DNA of 64,000 bases from G942493375 sp942493375 (GCA_942493375.1 OW818698.1:1364001-1428000); one strand, 5' to 3'. Shown: positions 43,347-51,888, counted from the first letter of the stretch. Made by a program: numbers and translations. Notes: a model not told the origin generated them from the letters alone.

Positions 43347-45233
43347 CTAATGTGCTGTTGGTATTTCTGCGAATGACTTGGCGGATGCGGGATCGCGGTC
43401 TGCGAAATCCCACCAGACATTTATGAACGCCGGTGGGATGTCCATATCGTTTTTGAGGACATCCTTATGTGTTTCTATAAAGAAAGCTTTAAGCTGTTTC
43501 TCATATGGTGCCCATTTCTCGGGATCGCCGGTAGCCATCGATACAAAGGCTTTCTTAAGTAACAAACAGTATTCAGCGTGGACTTTGAGGACCTGGATCC
43601 GGTGGCGGATTGTATCTGACAGCTGGGAAGTATCGATATTATCCAGCGATTTCGCCAGATCCTCGATCCCGGTGATGCTGGGATCATCTATACTCTTCGC
43701 CTTTTCGTGCATCAGCGCAGTCAAACGGTGGATATAATCTTTGACCTGGTTTCCAGCAGTCCCGAAATATACCGGATAGAAACGGTTCTCAAGCTTAGCT
43801 AAATCGACATTCGTGTCGGTCCAGACCTTTGTCCATGACCAGACCACAAAAGGAGTAGGAAAGCTGACTACAGATGCGCAGACCCAGTCGCCTACACCGT
43901 CCAGTCCTCGCTGCTTATAATATTGGCAATCTTTCTGGATAACATCAACCGGCCAGAGGTAGGCACGCGATCTGGGACCGATATCCGGTACTTCGCAGAG
44001 GTTGTAGTAGTCCATAATGATCGTTTTGCCCTTAAAACCGCACGAATCCAGGTAGCTCTTCCACTTGTCCATCATCGAGACAATGGTCTGGTTATACTTC
44101 ACATCCGCGTTGATCGGTTCATATGAATCCCTGTCGTAGCCCAGACAGAGGTCGAAAAGCATATTGCGTCCGTCGGAGGGGAACTTGACCTTTACTGTGG
44201 GGGCATTGCGGAGAGAGTGATAAGCGATGAACTCGAACCGCGCTTCCGGCGCTTCTTCCTCTACGATTGTCGCAGCTTTGGTAGCCAGCATAATATACCA
44301 GTTGGCATTCGGTTCTTTTATACACTCAGGACAGCCGCAGTAGTGTTCATCGGCGACATCCTCCGGCCACAGTGTAATGGTATCCCAGAAACCGCGATGC
44401 TCGTGGACATACGCACGCCACTTGTCGAGGAATATTTCGACTACTTTGGGGTTTGATAAACACGCGGTTCGGCCATTCACGGCGCGTTTGCCATCAATCA
44501 CCGGGAAATATTCGGGATGTGTATCGAAGAGTGATGCATCCGGCAGGAAGTTGCTCCAGTTGTGACCTGGGCCACGGAGCGTCATCCCGCGCTTGTGGAT
44601 TTCTGCAATATACGCCTTGTGAAGCGTTTTTTCTACACCGTTAATAATGATGGAGTTGAGCCGGTTCTTTGCAACGAAATCAATCGTGTCAATCCAGCCA
44701 TATGGCGCGTAGTAGTCCCGTATCTCAAACTCAGAGCCATATTTCGAGCTTAGTGTAGCAGGAAGCTCGATATGTTTGACGGGTGGAATATACTCATGAG
44801 TCTCCCCGGGCGCGAAGAACTCGATTTTAATGAAATCCTGCAGAAAATCGTAGACAGCATAAAGAGCAGATCGGTCATTCTCACCAATCAAATATATGCA
44901 GCCATCCTTAGATTTAAGCAGTGCCCGGTCATAACCGCTTTTCCGGAAACCGGTGCGCAGGCTCTTCAACATAACAGCGCTTACATACATTACTCCGGGC
45001 CTGGGTTTACCTTCAGCAACTGAGAGTTTGGCTCCGGTTGCCTTCTCAAGATACTCTGCCAACTCTGATGCTGCAAACTTGACGGTCTCGGAAGCTCCAG
45101 CTGGATATCTGATCGCAGTAAGCGCAGTATCTCCTACACTAATCCCGGTACCCGCTTTCTGACTGGCAGATGTTTCCATGCTCATAGCTAGTACTACAGC
45201 ACAAACCAACAGGAAAAGTGATACCCATGCCAT
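43347..45233 (-). CDS. DUF4838 domain exported protein
   Basis: 628 residues from the ATG at 45233, with GGGGGA upstream; the frame also opens at a TTG five codons earlier. Signal peptide MAWVSLFLLVCAVVLAMS. The GH67-N-like domain (FAASELAEYLEKATGAKLSV, CIYLIGENDRSALYAVYDFL) leads to the DUF4838 barrel with WPEDVADEHYCGCPEC, i.e. the CxCPxC cluster of its paralogues. A C-terminal helical region completes it. First gene of an operon with DUF4091 and beta-helix genes. The enzymatic role is unproven. Confidence 0.75.
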   Translation of the reverse strand: MAWVSLFLLVCAVVLAMSMETSASQKAGTGISVGDTALTAIRYPAGASETVKFAASELAEYLEKATGAKLSVAEGKPRPGVMYVSAVMLKSLRTGFRKSGYDRALLKSKDGCIYLIGENDRSALYAVYDFLQDFIKIEFFAPGETHEYIPPVKHIELPATLSSKYGSEFEIRDYYAPYGWIDTIDFVAKNRLNSIIINGVEKTLHKAYIAEIHKRGMTLRGPGHNWSNFLPDASLFDTHPEYFPVIDGKRAVNGRTACLSNPKVVEIFLDKWRAYVHEHRGFWDTITLWPEDVADEHYCGCPECIKEPNANWYIMLATKAATIVEEEAPEARFEFIAYHSLRNAPTVKVKFPSDGRNMLFDLCLGYDRDSYEPINADVKYNQTIVSMMDKWKSYLDSCGFKGKTIIMDYYNLCEVPDIGPRSRAYLWPVDVIQKDCQYYKQRGLDGVGDWVCASVVSFPTPFVVWSWTKVWTDTNVDLAKLENRFYPVYFGTAGNQVKDYIHRLTALMHEKAKSIDDPSITGIEDLAKSLDNIDTSQLSDTIRHRIQVLKVHAEYCLLLKKAFVSMATGDPEKWAPYEKQLKAFFIETHKDVLKNDMDIPPAFINVWWDFADRDPASAKSFAEIPTAH

Positions 45234-45279
45234 CCTTGATTCCCCCAAATTTGCTCTATTTCGTATTATTATACACTTA

Positions 45280-45323
45280 TACGCAACTCGCGCGCGATTA
45301 TATAATCGCGCGCGAGTTGCGTA
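45280..45323. terminator. perfect 44-bp palindrome
   Basis: The 22-base arm TACGCAACTCGCGCGCGATT plus AT is followed without a loop by its exact reverse complement. It is GC-rich at CGCGCGCG and lies between the M24-like gene's stop (45358) and the next gene's start. It may end M24 transcription; the T-run normally expected is absent. Confidence 0.65.
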
Positions 45324-45357
45324 ACTTTATTTGCCCCAACTAATAGAGAACTGAGCT

Positions 45358-46725
45358 CTATTCCACTCTTCCAACTAAATGCTGAATATTCACCGGTATG
45401 TTGTTGAAATTCTCTACTTTAGTGCCGGACTTGCCCAGTGTGTTTTCTACTACCAGGAAGTCGAAGCCGGGGATTATTACATCGTCCCAATAGTTGCAGA
45501 CTCCCCTCAAGGCGAGGTCCATCATGTTGATTATCTGATGTCCGAGGGGTTCCTCTGAGTGCAGCGTTATTGCTCCATAGAACTCCTGAGCTTCTGTATA
45601 GCCCGAGTTGTGGACGCCGGTGTAGGGTTTCTGGTTTTCAAGCTCAACCCGCCTGCCGACGCGCGCACTTACTTCATCCGAGTACGATGCAAAGTAGTCC
45701 ACAAACGCCTGCTCTACTATTTTTGCAGGCAGCCCTTTTAATGCGGCTTCAACGAATGCATTGTAACCAGCCCAATAGCCACCCTCGACTAAATGGAACC
45801 AGTACTTCTGTTCATCGGTGACTTTCGATGGATCATCTACAGCAATGAACGACCTTCGGCAGCAGGAGTTCAGACCATCGCGTTTTGGTCCGGCACCGAT
45901 ATGCACCCAGTCACCTTCCTGAATTACTCTATTTAATCCGCGACCGATCAGCGTCCGGTTAGCATCACCTGTGCCCACAATTATCGGGAAACCCCACCCC
46001 TCTGCTCCAAGTTCGTGGCCAACGAATGCTCCCCACGCTGCAAGCTGAGTTTCCATTACTCCGGGTCTGGCAACTGCTGCCATCGCTCTGACCATTGCAT
46101 CGGATATCTTGCAGGCATCGCGGCACAGTGCCATCTCCATATCGGATTTTTCATACCTGATCTTGTAGTAAATCTCCTGGACATCGACAACATTATCTTT
46201 GCCAACGAGATCTTCAAGATAAGCTACCACTGAAGCCGGGACCACCTGGCGCGGAGAGAGGAGGCCTATTTTATCGACTTTCTTCGATCCTGCAGCCTCT
46301 GCCAGGACATCCTCCAGTCTGCTTGCTGCTACCGGGTATTCTTCATCTGCAAGCTGGAACATCTCAACTTTTCTGACCTTAGCTCCAGCCCTGCCTGCCA
46401 GCTGCTCAGCCAGGTATCCACCCTCAAGCCCGGCAGTGATAATAAACCCGTTCTCCCCGATAACACCCCCGCATTGCTCAACAGCACAGTTGATGTTACC
46501 CCCAAGATAAGGGACATCCCCTGCATAGTTTTCATCAGAGAACACAAATCCCACAGGAATACCGACCTGAGCAAGCCCCGCAGCAACCTTCCTCTGACGC
46601 TCCCTGAACTCATCAATCCCAACCATAAGCGACTTGTCCGGAGCATCACAACTCTCCAGCACCCGCATCACCTTCTTAAAATCATCTTTCATATCTGTAA
46701 GTCGATCTATATTTACACCAGGCAT
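45358..46725 (-). CDS. M24 (creatinase/aminopeptidase P fold) protein without metal ligands
   Basis: 455 residues, AAAGGAG before ATG. The N-terminal creatinase-N-like domain includes RQRKVAAGLAQVGIPVGFVF. The pita-bread domain begins at ~200 (ALCRDACKISDAMVRAMAAV, PGVMETQLAAWGAFVGHELG). The metal-binding motif of peptidases, GDxVxxDxGxxxxGYxSDxTR, reads GDWVHIGAGPKRDGLNSCCR here: the two metal-binding Asp are Gly and Cys. The histidine region is GVHNSGYTEAQEF, also atypical. It is therefore a creatinase-like, metal-free hydrolase or a non-enzymatic member. Confidence 0.75.
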   Translation of the reverse strand: MPGVNIDRLTDMKDDFKKVMRVLESCDAPDKSLMVGIDEFRERQRKVAAGLAQVGIPVGFVFSDENYAGDVPYLGGNINCAVEQCGGVIGENGFIITAGLEGGYLAEQLAGRAGAKVRKVEMFQLADEEYPVAASRLEDVLAEAAGSKKVDKIGLLSPRQVVPASVVAYLEDLVGKDNVVDVQEIYYKIRYEKSDMEMALCRDACKISDAMVRAMAAVARPGVMETQLAAWGAFVGHELGAEGWGFPIIVGTGDANRTLIGRGLNRVIQEGDWVHIGAGPKRDGLNSCCRRSFIAVDDPSKVTDEQKYWFHLVEGGYWAGYNAFVEAALKGLPAKIVEQAFVDYFASYSDEVSARVGRRVELENQKPYTGVHNSGYTEAQEFYGAITLHSEEPLGHQIINMMDLALRGVCNYWDDVIIPGFDFLVVENTLGKSGTKVENFNNIPVNIQHLVGRVE

Positions 46726-46759
46726 TTGTTTGGGCTCCTTTTTTGGAAGTCAGTTATTA

Positions 46760-46834
46760 GAATCCAGAAGTCAGAATCCAGAATCCAGAATGGGACTTGC
46801 TCGCGTGCGATTTGCAATCTTGCGCGGAATGGAA
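46760..46834. repeat. direct repeat copy A flanking the DUF433 locus
   Basis: Contains AATCCAGAAGTCAGAATCC, then GGGACTTGCTCGCGTGC, ATTTGCAATC and GGAATGGAA in order. Copy B at 47296..47363 has the same order and orientation with a few differences. Together they enclose the DUF433 gene and the toxin stub. Confidence 0.75.
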
Positions 46835-46852
46835 TGATTGGGTATATACACA

Positions 46853-46900
46853 TTACAACAACAGGCAAGGGGAGCTTTCGTTGGCGTAGATTCTGGCCAC
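46853..46900 (-). pseudogene. truncated DUF5615-like toxin remnant
   Basis: Two bases after the DUF433 stop a GTG opens MARIYANESSPCLLL and then stops. MARIYANE is the conserved start of DUF5615 PIN-like toxins (typically xKIYxDENxP or ARIYANENFP), the standard partners of DUF433 antitoxins. Only 15 codons remain; direct repeat copy A lies 18 bases beyond the stop, so the rest was probably lost in a repeat-associated event. Confidence 0.55.
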
Positions 46901-46902
46901 GA

Positions 46903-47232
46903 TCAGGCTGCCTCGTTTTCGTTGATGTCTCTATCAATTTCTTCTTGATGTGACATAGCATATGCCAATGCATTTATTATGTCCGATACTCTGAGAGTAG
47001 GAAATGAACGCAATATTTCGGCTTCACTTGTGCCTAATCGCCGGGCGTGTTCAATCACCCAGACCGGGATTCTCGTACGCACAATTCTTGCTTCACCACC
47101 ACATATATCCGGCGTGGATTCTATACCCGGAAATTCTTCACCTAGTTCACGTACGATCAACTGCAGAACCTGAGCCTTTTCCGCAGGGCTCATCTCAGAA
47201 AGAAGTTTCTCAGCTTGCTCAAGTTTGGTCAT
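46903..47232 (-). CDS. DUF433 domain antitoxin
   Basis: 109 residues with GGAGAG before ATG. The N-terminal half is helical (KLEQAEKLLSEMSPAEKAQV). The C-terminal half is DUF433: CGGEARIVRTRIPVWVIEHA, then GTSEAEILRSFPTLRVSDII. DUF433 proteins carry a HTH-like fold and act as antitoxins to DUF5615 nucleases. Here the toxin is reduced to a stub (46853..46900). The TATACC palindromes just upstream (47257..47283) are a likely autoregulatory operator. The whole unit sits between direct repeats. Confidence 0.85.
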   Translation of the reverse strand: MTKLEQAEKLLSEMSPAEKAQVLQLIVRELGEEFPGIESTPDICGGEARIVRTRIPVWVIEHARRLGTSEAEILRSFPTLRVSDIINALAYAMSHQEEIDRDINENEAA

Positions 47233-47256
47233 AATGATACTCTCCAGACAACGGAA

Positions 47257-47283
47257 CTATACCTTGCACAGGTATAGTATACC
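47257..47283 (-). promoter_or_regulatory. candidate operator of the DUF433 gene
   Basis: CTATACC (47257..47263) and GGTATAG (47271..47277) form an inverted repeat with a 7-base gap. GGTATAGTATACC (47271..47283) is itself a near-perfect palindrome around one G. The element lies 25 bases before the start codon, where an antitoxin repressor would bind. Confidence 0.5.
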
Positions 47284-47295
47284 TAGTTTTTTTGG

Positions 47296-47363
47296 GAATC
47301 CAGAAGTCAGAATCCAGAATGGGACTTGCTCGCGTGCAATTTGCAATCGCGTGTGGAATGGAA
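47296..47363. repeat. direct repeat copy B flanking the DUF433 locus
   Basis: Same element and orientation as 46760..46834: GAATCCAGAAGTCAGAATCC, GGGACTTGCTCGCGTGC, ATTTGCAATC, GGAATGGAA. It ends exactly at the stop codon of the DUF2314-DUF2185 gene. Confidence 0.75.
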
Positions 47364-47999
47364 CTACACTTCTGGTTCCCAGTCTGTTACCCTTTCCCAC
47401 GGTTCATCCTTTTCTTGCCTTTCAAATACGGCACCAATGTCCTCTTTGAGCGGTTCCAATAAGGATGGGTCTTTGTTTAGTAGGTATCCTACATTCATAA
47501 ATAAAAAATTGTCCGGATCGTCTACATAATCATCTGTTTCAGTTCCGGTGAATACTCTCCATCCACTGTCTTCATCATTGTCCGGCTGCTCCCGATAAAG
47601 AAACCTTACACACTCTCCTTTTTCAAAGCACATTTTTGACACGATAGCCTTGAACTCACCTGAGTCGATCCATTCTGGACTATCAACTTTTATTATGGTT
47701 TGGGCAATATGGCAGGCATTAAAGGTTATCTCATCACCGGATTTTAAATCATCTATAGACGTAGGACTGCTCTCCAGGATTCCTTTGTAGGGGGTGAAGA
47801 CGCCACGTTCGCGTGTAACAGTCACCCACATTCGTTCCGCTCTTGGTTCATCCTCAGCAGGATTATCCAGTATAAAGTGGAGCCTGACAGGATCGCCGAC
47901 TTTCATATTCTTCCGCTCCTTATCTGAAGGGATGAAGAATATATCAGGACGCTTTGCAGCCTCTTTTTCGACATTTTCCAATTTTAAGAACTTAGCCAT
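47364..47999 (-). CDS. DUF2314-DUF2185 (Imm33-like) protein
   Basis: 211 residues from MAKFLKLENVEKEA (ATG 47999, AGGAG upstream). Residues ~35-115 (KVGDPVRLHFILDNPAEDEP, MWVTVTRERGVFTPYKGILE, GDEITFNACHIA) fit DUF2314. Residues ~125-205 (VRFLYREQPDNDEDSGWRVF, DDPDNFLFMNVGYLLNKDPS) fit DUF2185, also called Imm33, a family listed among polymorphic-toxin immunity proteins. No matching toxin gene is adjacent, so it may be an orphan immunity protein or have a housekeeping role. Confidence 0.72.
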   Translation of the reverse strand: MAKFLKLENVEKEAAKRPDIFFIPSDKERKNMKVGDPVRLHFILDNPAEDEPRAERMWVTVTRERGVFTPYKGILESSPTSIDDLKSGDEITFNACHIAQTIIKVDSPEWIDSGEFKAIVSKMCFEKGECVRFLYREQPDNDEDSGWRVFTGTETDDYVDDPDNFLFMNVGYLLNKDPSLLEPLKEDIGAVFERQEKDEPWERVTDWEPEV

Positions 48000-48058
48000 A
48001 CTCACTCCTAATAATATATGAATAAATAACACTTATAACAAATGACGTGATTCTGTTT

Positions 48059-48179
48059 CTGGAGGGATTACAAATTCCTCCAGAGCAAACGTTTAAACTC
48101 TCCTGTGGTATTTGTCCAACAATCTGTTGGACAAATCTTATATCGAATGCCATCCTTCGACTTGCTCAGGGTGAACAGG
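48059..48179. repeat. two hairpins and a CCTTCGACTTGCTCAGG repeat
   Basis: CTGGAGG/CCTCCAG (48059..48083) is a short stem. ATTTGTCCAACA and TGTTGGACAAAT (48110..48136) are perfect 12-bp arms with a 3-base loop. CATCCTTCGACTTGCTCAGG at 48151 is a common bacterial intergenic repeat. They follow the stop of the 48180 gene and may terminate it. Confidence 0.6.
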
Positions 48180-50168
48180 TTATTTTTCCTTTTTCAATAT
48201 CACCGTGGTCGACTGCAATGGCCCCATAGGGACAACCAGCTTGCCGTTAATTACGTTGGCAGTCGCACTCGTAATCTCTGCATGCTTCAAGATTTGCACT
48301 TTATAATCCTTCGGTATAGAAACTGTTACCACTCCTCCTCTGGTCTTGTGGGTGTTGGCCAGGAGCATATAGTTGCTGCCGGTGTCGTCTGCGAAGACTC
48401 TGTGGCGGATGTCCGGGATGGAGGTTTGGACTGTCAGATTCAGAGGCTTCTTAATGGACATTACTGCTGGGATGAGCATTTTTATCTCATTGCCCATTAT
48501 CATTACGTCTTTCCAGCGTTTATCGAAACCGAAGATATCCCTCTGCAGGTCGAAGTAGCTGTAGTAGATCATGCCCTTGGCGCCTTCGATCAGGCAGAGG
48601 TAACTCATAATAGTCATCTCGTCCAATGTGGGTCCACGCAGGATTTTGTCGTAGCCGTAGCAATTCCAGTCCATGACCTGGGGGACCATCCAGACACTTC
48701 TGTGACCACCGGCAACGTTATATGCTGCAGCGGTCCAGGCGGATGCATTTGTAACCGGGGCACGGTTGATCGGGTAAGGGTCGGTTCCCATGACATCGCA
48801 GGTTTCCAGATACGCAAACAGCGCTCCGGGGTCAGTCAACACAGACCAGCCCGGGTGATTGGCATCCAGACTTTTAACAAGCTTATATCGTTCGATAAGC
48901 CGGTCCTGATGTTTGGCCGGGATTTCATCGCACAGGTACCATCCCAATACAGCCGGATGGTCTTTAAATGCTGTTACAAGACCCGTTATCTGCCCCTTTT
49001 CATCACCCAACCCCAGCATATTCTCCCCATACCAGGCAAGCCCTTTGAGAATGTCTTTAAGGGAATAGAGAATGCAGACATTTTTGGAGTCCAAATAATC
49101 CAGATACTCCCGGATAGTCCCCAGGCTGTCTTCATTGATTCCATAGGGCATTACAGTGTTGAATGGACTGTTGGATATGCGGTCTATGTGATCTTTGTAT
49201 GAGCCATCCCTGTTCGGCCCCGGTCCGAAGTAGAAGCCAAACGGGAAGAACGGTTTTCCATTGCGGATAGTGCGGCCATATTCGTCTGTATATACCGTTG
49301 GTTTGGGAGAATTAGCTGGAATCTTCTCAAATGAAAGGTTCCTGGTGTTCAGGCTCTTACCGGACGGGTCCAGTAAATCAAGTGTTATAGAGTAACTGCC
49401 GACCGGTAAATGTCTGGCATCGAAGACTATCTCGTTGACACCAGCCTTTGGTCGTATTGTTTTCTGCAGGACAGTTTTATCACCTGAGCGCACCTGCAAG
49501 TTCAGCTTAACACTGCTTACTCCAAATCCACCGGTGAATTTCTCAGCTACTTTTGCATAGATAAGCACCTGCTGGTCACGGTTACCTGCATCCAGCTTAC
49601 CTCTGTAAACAGGTTTGATAAGTGCAGCATCCATCGGAATTCCGTAGTAAGGTTCAATTTTAATGTCATCAAACCAGGCTGTACCGGTCATCCTTGGGCG
49701 CAGATATACTGACAGAATAACGTTGGCTGTGTTTGCAGGCATCGGCTCTACATCACTCTCAACCAGTGTCCAGTCAGCATCTCCCCCAATTCCCCAGGGA
49801 TACGAACCACCCAGCCAGACTCCTTTTGCATCATAATACTCGATACAAATGGAGCCCCCACCCTCGTTGCCTACAACACCTTTGGTCTTTATCCATGTAC
49901 TGAAGTGGTATTTGGTATTAGGCTGGAATTTCACATGCTGAGCGGAGAGCTGATATACACCTACATCAGTATTGACTATACGCAAGCTGGCTTTGCCTGA
50001 GTGTGCGGTATCCTCTACAACAGAGTAATTGGAAGGCAGATACCAACCCTTAGCCCCATCTTCAAATCCAGGATTGACCACATTAACCGAATCATTCTGT
50101 GCACAAATTCCACAAACTGCGGATAACAAAACTGCTGCAGATGCAATTATCCCGGCAATATATCTCAT
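48180..50168 (-). CDS. exported clan-A-like glycoside hydrolase with CBM
   Basis: 662 residues from MRYIAGIIASAAVLL (ATG 50168, GGAG ten bases upstream; its paralogue has the same arrangement). Signal peptide, then a CBM4/9-type jelly roll (VNVVNPGFEDGAKGW, AWFDDIKIEPYYGIPMD), a beta domain, and a TIM barrel from YGRTIRNGKPFFPFGFYFGP. VLGWYLCDEIPAKHQDRLIE holds the acid/base-type Glu and KGMIYYSYFDLQRDI a later active strand. It is a close paralogue of 52924..54915, from which two hypothetical genes separate it. Likely a beta-glycosidase acting outside the cytoplasm. Confidence 0.72.
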   Translation of the reverse strand: MRYIAGIIASAAVLLSAVCGICAQNDSVNVVNPGFEDGAKGWYLPSNYSVVEDTAHSGKASLRIVNTDVGVYQLSAQHVKFQPNTKYHFSTWIKTKGVVGNEGGGSICIEYYDAKGVWLGGSYPWGIGGDADWTLVESDVEPMPANTANVILSVYLRPRMTGTAWFDDIKIEPYYGIPMDAALIKPVYRGKLDAGNRDQQVLIYAKVAEKFTGGFGVSSVKLNLQVRSGDKTVLQKTIRPKAGVNEIVFDARHLPVGSYSITLDLLDPSGKSLNTRNLSFEKIPANSPKPTVYTDEYGRTIRNGKPFFPFGFYFGPGPNRDGSYKDHIDRISNSPFNTVMPYGINEDSLGTIREYLDYLDSKNVCILYSLKDILKGLAWYGENMLGLGDEKGQITGLVTAFKDHPAVLGWYLCDEIPAKHQDRLIERYKLVKSLDANHPGWSVLTDPGALFAYLETCDVMGTDPYPINRAPVTNASAWTAAAYNVAGGHRSVWMVPQVMDWNCYGYDKILRGPTLDEMTIMSYLCLIEGAKGMIYYSYFDLQRDIFGFDKRWKDVMIMGNEIKMLIPAVMSIKKPLNLTVQTSIPDIRHRVFADDTGSNYMLLANTHKTRGGVVTVSIPKDYKVQILKHAEITSATANVINGKLVVPMGPLQSTTVILKKEK

Positions 50169-50341
50169 ACTGAACACTCTCCATCATCGCATTAGCTGAA
50201 TGGATTGTGCATTATTAGCGAGGGTTGTGTCAAGTGATTAGTATCTGGTGAGGTTGTGAATGCTTCAAGTGGAAGTGCATGACGTAATTCCCCTTCATCG
50301 TGGAATTACGTCATACTAATATTTGAACGAGTGGACAACTT

Positions 50342-51790
50342 CTATTTATTGGCTGGTTTGTAGTGCCAGACTACGGCTCTGCTGGTGTTCGGACTTTCTT
50401 CATCTGGAATCTCCAATTTACTGGCATTTCCTGCAATCCATATTTCATCATTATTGACAAAAACGCCTGTCGCGACAGATGCTTTGTATGCTTTTGGCAG
50501 TAACATATGAAGATCAAACAGGCTATCGGGGGTTCCCTTCCACATAACTGCGTGTTTGTTTTTTGTTTTCACGGAACCTACTTGGATATCTGCATATACA
50601 TCATTAACTCGCGACTTTATTGCATCCACTGGTGATAGATCAAGCCACGTTTGTGCCGCGCCTTTCCATATGCAGGCATGTTCTTTGCCGTTTATCTCAG
50701 CACTACCTCCAAGTATTTCATCAGTACAACATAGAACTTCTGAAGATGCAGCATATTGAGGGTTTAAATCAACGCAACTCTCCGGTGTGCTTTTCCAAGC
50801 ACACGCATGTTTTTTGCCATTAATCTGTGCAGCTCCATACTGCCTGTCTTCCCAACAGGCAGTCGCTTCAGATATAGTCGAGAATGGCGGGTTTAAATCA
50901 ACCAGGCTTTCAGCTGTGCCTGTCCACATTGCAGCGTGAAGTGCCTCCAGGGTTGCATAGGATCCAACCTGCACATTTCCCCAACTACCTACAACCATTG
51001 ATATTAATGCGCCAGCGGGATGCAGATCCACCCAACTCTCCGGAGTTCCCTTCCACAATGATGCATGGGCTCCAGTATCAAACACCACGGATCCATATTG
51101 CTGACCATTTTTATTAGCAACAACGATGGATGTCATAGCGCCTTTTGGGTTAAGGTTGACCCAGTTGGTCGATGTTCCATTCCAAACGGCTGCATAGTTC
51201 ATTCCGCCAAAAGTTACTATTCCTCCATATTGGTTATCTGCAGCACCAGAAATCACTGATGCACTTGCCTCTTCCGGATGTATGAATATGACTTCCCATT
51301 TGCCATCTACACTATCCGGTTTTGTTTTCGTGATACCGGACAAAGCATCAATGATATCCTGCTGTCCTTTTTCTTCTGCAATTGTCGCAGGGGTTCGTCC
51401 CTTACTGTCCAGCGCTGCAGTATTTGCACCAGCAGCAATGAGGGCCTTTACAGCTGCTGGTTTGCCAAGGGATACCGCCACATGCAGAGGAGTTACACCA
51501 TCTTTCCTAGTTGCATTTGGATCGCAGCCTTTCTTTATCAGAAGTTCAACAAGCTCCTGGCTCTTGGAGGTCACGGCATGATGGAGTAGTGTGGCGCCAT
51601 TTGAATCTTTGGCTTTTGTGAGCCCGGGATTTTTTACCAATAAGCCTGTTATTGCACTAACATTCCCCTGACCAGCCAATCGAAATGTATTTGGTGCCTT
51701 AGCAGGCGCTCCTATTACTGGAACCGCAAGAGTGCAGCAGGAATATAATATCAAACACACAACTACTACCAGTTTATTAACAGTTCTCAT
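50342..51790 (-). CDS. exported ankyrin-repeat protein with HAF-like repeats
   Basis: 482 residues from the third possible start (ATG 51790, GGAGG at 7 bases). Signal peptide (LVVVVCLILYSCCTLA). Residues ~30-150 hold three to four ankyrin repeats (GATLLHHAVTSKSQELVELL, GVTPLHVAVSLGKPAAVKAL, GRTPATIAEEKGQQDI). The rest has at least six copies of an A-x-x-W-x-G-T-x-x-x-x-V-D-L-x-P unit, about 45 residues apart, like HAF extracellular repeats, probably a beta-propeller. A protein-interaction role at the surface or periplasm is likely. Confidence 0.7.
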   Translation of the reverse strand: MRTVNKLVVVVCLILYSCCTLAVPVIGAPAKAPNTFRLAGQGNVSAITGLLVKNPGLTKAKDSNGATLLHHAVTSKSQELVELLIKKGCDPNATRKDGVTPLHVAVSLGKPAAVKALIAAGANTAALDSKGRTPATIAEEKGQQDIIDALSGITKTKPDSVDGKWEVIFIHPEEASASVISGAADNQYGGIVTFGGMNYAAVWNGTSTNWVNLNPKGAMTSIVVANKNGQQYGSVVFDTGAHASLWKGTPESWVDLHPAGALISMVVGSWGNVQVGSYATLEALHAAMWTGTAESLVDLNPPFSTISEATACWEDRQYGAAQINGKKHACAWKSTPESCVDLNPQYAASSEVLCCTDEILGGSAEINGKEHACIWKGAAQTWLDLSPVDAIKSRVNDVYADIQVGSVKTKNKHAVMWKGTPDSLFDLHMLLPKAYKASVATGVFVNNDEIWIAGNASKLEIPDEESPNTSRAVVWHYKPANK

Positions 51791-51859
51791 CATCAATCCT
51801 CCATTGCTTCAACCACAAACGGACTATACGAGCGCATAACATTAAATATACAGGACATC

Positions 51860-51888
51860 ATTTTATGCTATATTACCCGATTTTTCAA
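51860..51888 (-). promoter_or_regulatory. promoter of the ankyrin/HAF gene
   Basis: On the minus strand TTGAAA (51888..51883) and TAAAAT (51865..51860) are separated by exactly 17 bases, giving a leader of roughly 60 bases before the start codon. The rest of the 51791..52061 spacer shows nothing recognisable. Confidence 0.55.

Noticed and set aside
48105..49202. A 365-codon plus-strand open frame
   Set aside because: It lies antisense to the 48180..50168 hydrolase. A similar antisense frame exists opposite its paralogue (52882..53577), which is expected from the shared coding sequence. It has no family motif and no ribosome-binding site.
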